The position numbers and the translations under genes were made by a program. Of a DNA stretch of 12,886 nucleotides, positions 6,415-12,886 are shown in pieces; the stretch's first letter is position 1, and each line of letters opens with the position of its first letter. The DNA is from Ilumatobacteraceae bacterium. Its GTDB lineage: Bacteria; Actinomycetota; Acidimicrobiia; Acidimicrobiales; Ilumatobacteraceae. The notes beneath the pieces are model-generated. The model had not been told where the DNA came from and did not search any database. It was given only the letters and a program-made list of their open reading frames with translations. Location: contig SKSP01000285.1 in the NCBI GenBank assembly GCA_007122945.1, positions 1-12,886 on the forward strand, given 5' to 3'.

Positions 6415-9400
6415 ATGAGCGAACGACGACCCGCACGACGACAGCAGAGAGTCATTCGACTGAGCGCACTTCTGATCGCCACCTTCATCGTGCCGACATT
6501 GATCGCGCCCGGCGCGTCGCCGGTGCACGCGGACCCCGCGGCGTCGCTCGAGGCCTCGAAGTCGTCACCGGGCTCGGTGCTCGCGAATGAGGACATCGGC
6601 TACACCCTGACCGCGACCAACGCCGGCGATGCCCCCGGCTACAACCTGACGTTCCGAGATGTGCTCCCGGCCGACGTCTCGTACGTCTCCGGCTCGACGG
6701 CTCCCGCCCAAGCGGGCGAGCCCGACGTGATCGTCGACGACATCAGCGGTGTCACCACGCTGATCTGGCGCAACGTGGCCGACCTCCAGGCGAACGACTC
6801 GTTCACGATCTCGTTCACCGCGGCACCCGACCCCGCTCACTACCCGGTCGGTGCCACTGTCGCGAACGAGGGCAGCGCCTACATCAACGAGGACCCTCGT
6901 TGGATCCCTGCGTTCGAGGCCGACGGCAGCCCGGTCCCGCCCGACGAGCAGAACGGCACGGTCCGATCCGCCGATGACGGGACCGAGACCGACATCACGT
7001 CGCTCGAGATCACCAAGACCGAGCCGAGCCCGGAAGGAGAGCTGCTCCGCGGCGTCCACACCCAGGCCACCACCTACACGCTCCGTGTCCGTGCCACGGA
7101 CCAGGGTGGCCACACCGGCACGGTGATCGAGGACCGGTTGCCGGCGGGTCTCGAGTACCTCGGCTGCGGGAGCACCGACAACACCACGACCGGCGAGGAA
7201 TACCCGGGATCAGGACCGCTCGACCCGACCGGACCGCTCGATCCGTGCCTGCTGCCCGCCACCGTGGAGACGATCGACGACGACGGAACGGTGTTCACGG
7301 TGCTGACCTGGGATCTCGGAGCACTCGATGCCGGCGACGAGGTCGTGATCGAGTATCGAGCTGGCATACCGCTCAGGGAGAACACGCTCGACTTCCAAGG
7401 ACCGACCCCGGGCCCGGACTCACTCGACCAGGGGGCGAACCTCGACAACAACACCGGCGCGTCCACCCGAGAGGGCAGCCCCGACGCGCCCGGCGAGCGC
7501 TCGCTGACGAACACCGTCCGGGTCGACGCCGTCTACCAGGGCCCTGTGATCGACGGATTGCCCCAGCCGCTGCCGGTGTCGGACTCCGACACCGAGACCG
7601 TGACGATCGAAGACGTCCGGATGCAGAAGTCGGTGGTCGACAACGGGTTCGTCGCCGGAGAGGTCGCCACGTTCACCATCAACATCGACGTCAGCGAGTA
7701 CGTGAACGCATCCGACATCGTCGTCACCGACGTGCTCCCGAACGGCATGTGCCCGCTCGTGCCCGACGAGAACCCGCTGGGCGAGCCGCTCTGCGACTTC
7801 GCCGGCTCCGGTGCCGTCGCACCCACGCACCCGGTCGCGTCGGTGACCCATGATGCGAGCACGGGCGAGTTCACCGTGGTCTTCGAGGCCATCGACGACA
7901 TCTCCGCAGACGGATCGTTCGCGATCACCTACGAGGCCCGGATGCTGCCCGCCTACACCGGCGGCGGACTCACCGATGTCCCGGTGGTGGTGGGCGACTC
8001 CTTCACGAACACCGTGTCGCTGCTCGCCGAGACGACTCCGATCCCTGACACCGGCGAGACCGGGACGTGGATCGTGGACGATGCCTCCTCGGCCAGCCTC
8101 GGCACCGGTGACCTCGGCATCGCCAAGCGCATCTTGCCCCGCTACGCGACGGATCCCGATTCGCCGACGCTGTTGCCCGCCGATCCCGGCGCCGGAGCCG
8201 TCGGTACCTGCCCAGCGGGGGTCGGCCAGTACGCCGGTCAGGCTGATCTGGACGAGGCGCAGGTGGCATTCCGTCTCGGCGATGTCGTCTGCTTCTTGCT
8301 CCAGGTCACCTTCTCCGACGATCTGGACACCCGCAACGCCGTGGTCACCGACTTCCTACCGTCCGGGGTGGCCTATGTCGAAGGCTCCGCGGTTGCGGCA
8401 ACCGGCAACACGACGACCTTCGAGATCGAAGAGACGCCGTCGCCGGTGACCGGACCGACGTTCCTGCTCGGTGACGTCGACGGCGATGACCGCTTCGTCG
8501 AAGCGGGCGACGTGTTCCTCGTGGTGCTCGCCGGCCAGATCGTCGACATCCCCGACGGCGACGATCCCGACGTGCGCGGCAACCTGATGAAGATGCGCAC
8601 CGAGAACACCGCCGGTCAGGTGCGCTCGTATCGCGACCAGCTCGAGTTCCTCGCCGTCCCCGGGGTCCGGGTCGATCTGCTGAAGGGCGTCGCCTCGGTC
8701 GATACGCCGGCGGCGGGACCGAACACTCCGGACATCGACGGTGAAATGGTCCAGCGCGAATCTGCGGTCACGTATCGGATCGACGTCGCCAACACCGGCG
8801 TCGCCGAGAACTACACCGACGTGAGCGCCCGAGGCATCGAGGTGTGGGACCTCCTGCCTGAGCTGGTCACCTGCGCGAACGTCGACGCCTCGTCGATCAG
8901 CAACTTCGTCGATCCGACGACGTCGTTGCCGACGGCACCGACCACTCCCCAGTACGGAGCGTGTCTCGATCCCACGGACGGCGCGTATCCGTCGTCGCTC
9001 GGCGGCGACCGCAGCGTGATCCGCTGGGCGTTCCCGTCGCCCGATCTCGACGACGACCATGTCATCGAGCCAGGCTCGACGCGCACGCTCACCTACACCG
9101 TGACGATGCCTTCCGACCTGAGCGCCGGGCTGAACGGACCGAACCGGATCGAGAACACCGCCGGCGTGCGCCAGGTGGAGGGCTTCTCGAACATCGATGG
9201 TGAGACCGCCACGTTCGTCCCCGCCGACAACATCGACCCCGACCTCGCCGGCCAGTCGAACATCCCCTCCGCCGACGACATCTCGTGGGTGGTCACCCCC
9301 GACACCGAGGTGACCAAGACCGGTGTCACCTCGATCACCGAGACGAACAACAACGAACCGAGCCAGGCCGTCATCGGCGAACGCGTGACGTACACCTATG

Positions 9401-12400
9401 CGGTCGAGATCCCCCCGCAGACCGCCGTCCACGGCGGCGTCCTGTCCGATGCCTTGCCGACCAACTTCGAACTCGTCTCGGTCGACGACGGGTTCTTCTA
9501 CACCGACGCCTCTGACTCGGGCACGGTCGGCGCCCTCCCCGCTGGCTTCGACCTCGACGCGAACGGGTCCCTCACGTTCCCGACCACGTACGTCAACGAA
9601 ACCGACCTCACCCAGCGCTTCGAGGTGGTCGTCACGGCACGAGTGGTCGCCGGCTCGCTGAACCAGACGACGCAGCCGAACCGCACCAACACCGCCCGCT
9701 TCAGCTCCGACGTCGAGCCCGGTGGCGACCCGCTGCCCGAACAGACCGACACGCACACGATCCAAGTCCGTCAGCCGACACCGACACTGTCGAAGTCGAA
9801 CGACGTCACCGACGTCGCCACCGGCGGCGACACGGTCACCTACACCCTCGTGGCCGCAACCTCCGGCTCCCGTCCGCCGCTGCACCGCGGTGTCGTGATC
9901 GACTGCCTCCCCGAGCCGCTCGTGTTCCAGGCCGGGAGCGTCGACCCCGCTGCGAGCTTCGTCGACGACACTGCCGGAGACGGCACCAACGGGTGCCCGA
10001 CCGGAACGACGCGACTCGAGTTCGACCTCGGCACCATCGAACCCGGCAGCGCGAACCAGGTCACGATCACCTACCAGGCCCTCGTACCCGTCGACGTGGT
10101 CGGTGGCGACGAGTTCGAGAACACCGCCACGCTGACCGGCAACTCGCTGCGGGCCGACGACCCGAACCCGGGCGACGGTCGCGAGTACTCGGCGACGGCC
10201 GACAGCACGTTCGAGGTGCGTTCCAGTGAGCTGACCAAGACGGTCGACCCTGGGAGTGCCACGATCGGCGAGGAGGTGACCTACACGCTGGAGGTCCGCG
10301 TCCCGGGTCAGCAGAGCCTCTACCAGTTCACCGTGGTCGACACGGTGCCCGCCGGATTGACCGACATCACCTTCGTCGGGTCGTCGTGCGTACTCGACAA
10401 CGGCGCCGACACCGCATGCACGTTGCCGCTCACCTTCCTCGGCCCTGTCGCCGCTGGTGGAGCGAGCACGATCGGGTTCACCGCCGGTGATCTCACCGAC
10501 GTGGTCGTCGACGACCGGCTCGTGACGATCACCTACACCGCCGTGGTCGCCGACGAGTCGGGCAACGTGGCCGGTGCGAACCTGATGAACACCGCCGACA
10601 CGCGCTGGAACGCCGACGACACCGGCGACGAGGTCACCGTCGGCAACTTCGACGGCTACGAGTGGGACCGCACCGGCCCCGAGGGCTCGGCCACGCTCGG
10701 TGTGGTCGAGCCGTCACTCGGGATCGCGAAGAGCGTGTCGGACGCCACGCCGGAGCCCGGCGAGACATTCATGTACACGGTCACCGTGAGCAACGCCTCC
10801 GGACCGAACGTGAGCGACGCCTACGACATCGAGATCGCCGACGTGGTTCCGGTCGGCGTCGTGGTCGACGAGGCGACGATCTCGGGGGGAGGGTCGTACG
10901 ACGCGCCCTCTCGCACCGTCACGTGGCAGATCGCCGGGCCGCTCGCTCCGGGTGCGTCGATGCCGTTCACCTACTCCGCCACGCTCGCTGATTCCGACAC
11001 GCTGTCGACCGGCGACGAGTTGACGAACACGGCCACCGTCGACGAGTACTTCAGCCTTCCCGCTGGCAACGACGAACGTCGCGAATACGCCGGCCCGTCC
11101 GACGACGCGACGGTCACCCCGGCGTTCCCGGCGCTCGACACCACCAAGACGGTGCTCGACGGCCCGCCCGTCTACATCGGCGACGAGGTGACCTGGCGCA
11201 TCGTCACCGAGAACACCGGCGACGGCTCGGCGTTCGATCTCGTGATCGGCGACGTGTTGCCACCGAACTGGACGTACGTGGCGGACAGCACCGTCGTCGT
11301 GGTGCCCGGTGACCCCGACCCGCTCGATCCCGCTCCGGTCCCGGTGCTCGGCGCTGATCCCGCCGGTCGCGTCACGCTCACCTGGTCCGATTTCCTCGTC
11401 GAGCTCGAGCCGGACCAGCAGGTCACCATCGAGTTCCGGGCGGTCCCCGGACCCGACGTGGTCGACGATCCCGGCATCGGCTCCATCGTTCCTCACACCA
11501 ACGACACGACATCGACCGCGGACGACCGCTCGGGCGCTCCCGGCAACGCCGACGGGCCCTACACCGACGACGACGACGCCAGCACTCGCATCGACGCCGT
11601 CGACCTGTTGCTCGTCAAGGACGGACCCGACACCGTCGACGCCGGCACGAACATCACCTGGACGATCACGGTCTCCAACCAGTCGACCACCGACACCGCT
11701 GTTGGTCCGTTCACCGTGACCGACACCTTGCCCGAGGGCGTCACCTTCGTGTCGGCCGGCGGGGACGGTTGGTCGTGCGACCACGATGCCGGCACCATCA
11801 CGTGTGACCGCTCGGACGGCAACGACACGCTCGATCCCGAGGGGTCATTCCCCGTGATCTCGATCGTGGTCGCCGTCGCTGCCGACGTCGACGCCGGGAC
11901 GACCTACGAGAACACGGCCGTCGTCACCGGGCTCACCTACGAGCTGAACCCCGACGACAACACCGACAGCGACACTGTCACAGTCACCACCGCCGCCGAT
12001 CTGGCCGTCACCAAGGACGGCCCGCCAACCGTGATCGCCGGAGAGTCGATCACCTGGACCGTGGTCGTCACCAACAACGGTCCGTCCGACTCGGTCGCGA
12101 CCGTCGACGACCCGATCACGATCGTCGACGAACTCCCGCCGGGCACCAGCTACGACTCGGCGACCGGCACCGACTGGACCTGCGACTTCGACACCGGTGA
12201 CGGAGAGATCACCTGCACCTACCCGCTCACGCTCACCCCGGGACAGTCAGCGCCACAGGTGACGATCATCGCCGACGTCGATTCCGACGTGTCCGTCGGC
12301 GCCGAACTGCTGAACACCGTGACCGTCACCCCTGGGGAGACCCCGGACCCCAACCCCGGCAACAACACCGACGATCACCCGACCGACGTCGAGACCTCCG

Positions 12401-12886
12401 CCGATCTCGCGATCGTGAAGGACCGAACCTCGCCCGACCCCCTGATCGCCGGTGAGCCGGTCGAGTGGACCCTCACGGTCGACAACTCCGGCCCATCCGA
12501 TGCGGCGGCGCCCGTCACCGTGGTCGACACGTTGCCAGACGGCTTCACGTACGCGAGCCACACCGGTCCGTGGGACTGCGCGGTCAGCGGCCAGATCGTC
12601 ACGTGCACGCTGGTGGCCGACCCGTCGGCCGAACCGGTGGAGCCCGTCGGCCTCGCGGCCGGCGAGACGGCTCCGGCACTCGTGCTCACCGCCGACACCG
12701 ATCCATCGCTCGAACCCGACGAGCCGGGCGAGCCGTTCCAGTACGTGAACACCGCCACCGTCAGCTCCCCGACGCCCGATCCCAACCCCGACAACAACAC
12801 CGATACCGAGGGCTCTGGCGTCGAGGGCGAAGCCGACCTCGCGATCACCAAGACCGGCCCCGACGCCGCCGACGCCGGCAGCCAGA
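6415..12886 (+). CDS. Giant secreted DUF11-type repeat surface protein, 3' end outside window
   Basis: An open frame of 2157 codons without a stop runs to the right edge. An Arg-rich start, a hydrophobic core LSALLIATFIVPTLIAPG (16-33) and V37-H-A39 followed by D40 form a Sec signal peptide. The mature part is a tandem array of beta-sandwich modules of about 130-210 residues, like DUF11 and isopeptide-forming D2/CnaB-like domains. Each opens with a lysine (residues 49, 201, 405, 571, 757, 968, 1127, 1275, 1439, 1578, 1735, 1867, 2002, 2146). All 13 complete modules contain D-x-(L/V)-P (e.g. TDVLP, TDTLP) and end near an Asn, usually in NT(A/V). From 1735 the modules become short and regular, with a W-x-C...I-x-C pair and an 'NPDDNTD'-like linker. 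Family knowledge suggests an extracellular stalk or adhesin stiffened by Lys-Asn isopeptide bonds. The protein is very acidic. The cell-wall anchor or sorting signal would lie past the window. Ligand unknown. Confidence 0.9.
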   Translation, partial: MSERRPARRQQRVIRLSALLIATFIVPTLIAPGASPVHADPAASLEASKSSPGSVLANEDIGYTLTATNAGDAPGYNLTFRDVLPADVSYVSGSTAPAQAGEPDVIVDDISGVTTLIWRNVADLQANDSFTISFTAAPDPAHYPVGATVANEGSAYINEDPRWIPAFEADGSPVPPDEQNGTVRSADDGTETDITSLEITKTEPSPEGELLRGVHTQATTYTLRVRATDQGGHTGTVIEDRLPAGLEYLGCGSTDNTTTGEEYPGSGPLDPTGPLDPCLLPATVETIDDDGTVFTVLTWDLGALDAGDEVVIEYRAGIPLRENTLDFQGPTPGPDSLDQGANLDNNTGASTREGSPDAPGERSLTNTVRVDAVYQGPVIDGLPQPLPVSDSDTETVTIEDVRMQKSVVDNGFVAGEVATFTINIDVSEYVNASDIVVTDVLPNGMCPLVPDENPLGEPLCDFAGSGAVAPTHPVASVTHDASTGEFTVVFEAIDDISADGSFAITYEARMLPAYTGGGLTDVPVVVGDSFTNTVSLLAETTPIPDTGETGTWIVDDASSASLGTGDLGIAKRILPRYATDPDSPTLLPADPGAGAVGTCPAGVGQYAGQADLDEAQVAFRLGDVVCFLLQVTFSDDLDTRNAVVTDFLPSGVAYVEGSAVAATGNTTTFEIEETPSPVTGPTFLLGDVDGDDRFVEAGDVFLVVLAGQIVDIPDGDDPDVRGNLMKMRTENTAGQVRSYRDQLEFLAVPGVRVDLLKGVASVDTPAAGPNTPDIDGEMVQRESAVTYRIDVANTGVAENYTDVSARGIEVWDLLPELVTCANVDASSISNFVDPTTSLPTAPTTPQYGACLDPTDGAYPSSLGGDRSVIRWAFPSPDLDDDHVIEPGSTRTLTYTVTMPSDLSAGLNGPNRIENTAGVRQVEGFSNIDGETATFVPADNIDPDLAGQSNIPSADDISWVVTPDTEVTKTGVTSITETNNNEPSQAVIGERVTYTYAVEIPPQTAVHGGVLSDALPTNFELVSVDDGFFYTDASDSGTVGALPAGFDLDANGSLTFPTTYVNETDLTQRFEVVVTARVVAGSLNQTTQPNRTNTARFSSDVEPGGDPLPEQTDTHTIQVRQPTPTLSKSNDVTDVATGGDTVTYTLVAATSGSRPPLHRGVVIDCLPEPLVFQAGSVDPAASFVDDTAGDGTNGCPTGTTRLEFDLGTIEPGSANQVTITYQALVPVDVVGGDEFENTATLTGNSLRADDPNPGDGREYSATADSTFEVRSSELTKTVDPGSATIGEEVTYTLEVRVPGQQSLYQFTVVDTVPAGLTDITFVGSSCVLDNGADTACTLPLTFLGPVAAGGASTIGFTAGDLTDVVVDDRLVTITYTAVVADESGNVAGANLMNTADTRWNADDTGDEVTVGNFDGYEWDRTGPEGSATLGVVEPSLGIAKSVSDATPEPGETFMYTVTVSNASGPNVSDAYDIEIADVVPVGVVVDEATISGGGSYDAPSRTVTWQIAGPLAPGASMPFTYSATLADSDTLSTGDELTNTATVDEYFSLPAGNDERREYAGPSDDATVTPAFPALDTTKTVLDGPPVYIGDEVTWRIVTENTGDGSAFDLVIGDVLPPNWTYVADSTVVVVPGDPDPLDPAPVPVLGADPAGRVTLTWSDFLVELEPDQQVTIEFRAVPGPDVVDDPGIGSIVPHTNDTTSTADDRSGAPGNADGPYTDDDDASTRIDAVDLLLVKDGPDTVDAGTNITWTITVSNQSTTDTAVGPFTVTDTLPEGVTFVSAGGDGWSCDHDAGTITCDRSDGNDTLDPEGSFPVISIVVAVAADVDAGTTYENTAVVTGLTYELNPDDNTDSDTVTVTTAADLAVTKDGPPTVIAGESITWTVVVTNNGPSDSVATVDDPITIVDELPPGTSYDSATGTDWTCDFDTGDGEITCTYPLTLTPGQSAPQVTIIADVDSDVSVGAELLNTVTVTPGETPDPNPGNNTDDHPTDVETSADLAIVKDRTSPDPLIAGEPVEWTLTVDNSGPSDAAAPVTVVDTLPDGFTYASHTGPWDCAVSGQIVTCTLVADPSAEPVEPVGLAAGETAPALVLTADTDPSLEPDEPGEPFQYVNTATVSSPTPDPNPDNNTDTEGSGVEGEADLAITKTGPDAADAGSQ
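6559..12886 (+). repeat. Tandem array of 14 Lys-initiated modules (protein-level repeats)
   Basis: Module starts (entry-lysine codons) are at 6559, 7015, 7627, 8125, 8683, 9316, 9793, 10237, 10729, 11146, 11617, 12013, 12418 and 12850. The last is cut by the window edge. Matching late Asn residues are 151, 366, 532, 731, 914, 1092, 1236, 1392, 1538, 1696, 1833, 1967 and 2112. That places them 98-165 residues after the lysine, and 98-110 in the three complete regular modules (11-13). Modules 1-10 are divergent in length (139-211) and sequence; 11-13 are 132-144 residues. Repeats are similar in protein pattern, not near-identical in DNA, so they are old or under diversifying pressure. Confidence 0.8.

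Noticed and set aside
6161..6418. 85-codon frame in the divergent intergenic region
   Set aside because: No known family, a Cys/Arg/Pro-rich tail, and it runs into the ribosome binding site and start of the giant gene.
8356..9885. 509-codon antisense open frame inside the giant gene
   Set aside because: It is Arg/Gly/Val-rich with no recognisable domain, and it is explained by GC-rich codon bias of the plus-strand repeat protein, which has a signal peptide, ribosome binding site and a clear module pattern.
10714..11784. 356-codon antisense open frame inside the giant gene
   Set aside because: It has a low-complexity Arg/Gly/Asp composition without family features and lies wholly opposite repeat modules 9-11. 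It is a shadow frame.
1..12886. tRNA, rRNA or riboswitch
   Set aside because: No cloverleaf, rRNA-like or known riboswitch core was recognised by eye on either strand. A covariance-model scan was not possible here.

Overview
The window looks like chromosomal DNA of a high-GC actinobacterium. A mycothiol-dependent DinB-type enzyme, an actinobacterial-style MobF relaxase and strong GC codon bias support this. The giant acidic DUF11-type surface protein would fit the Acidimicrobiia (Ilumatobacter-like), but that placement is inference.

Layout. (1) Positions 1-496, minus strand: a type II toxin-antitoxin pair. The Phd/YefM antitoxin stop overlaps the start of a RelE/ParE-family toxin, which runs off the left edge. 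(2) 739-1476, plus strand: a maleylpyruvate isomerase/MDMPI-family enzyme. (3) 1477-1871: about 395 bases with no supported gene. (4) 1872-5977, minus strand: a compact mobilisation module read as excisionase-like HTH protein, then winged-HTH protein, then a MobF (TrwC/TraI-type) relaxase-helicase. The first two genes overlap by 11 bases. (5) 5978-6414: a divergent intergenic region with a pair of 25-bp direct repeats at 30-bp period, interleaved GTCAC/GTGAC inverted repeats and two further palindromes. It is the best candidate for operator, oriT or iteron sequence. (6) 6415 to the right edge, plus strand: one uninterrupted frame of at least 2157 codons encoding a secreted, tandem-repeat surface protein. 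Its end is outside the window.

How the genes fit together. The excisionase-like and winged-HTH proteins probably regulate or assist the relaxase, which would nick and unwind DNA for conjugative transfer. No integrase, coupling protein or type IV secretion gene is visible, so the module is either mobilisable in trans, part of a larger element, or a remnant. The giant protein is built from at least 14 modules. Each of the 13 complete ones contains an entry lysine, a D-x-(L/V)-P segment and a late Asn(-Thr). Lysine is almost absent elsewhere (15 in 2157 residues, 14 at module entries), and the 18 cysteines occur strictly as two per module in nine modules. This suggests a rigid fibre locked by intramolecular isopeptide bonds and disulfides. 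The lysine and cysteine economy and the unassigned repeat region at 6048-6125 are the observations most worth following up.
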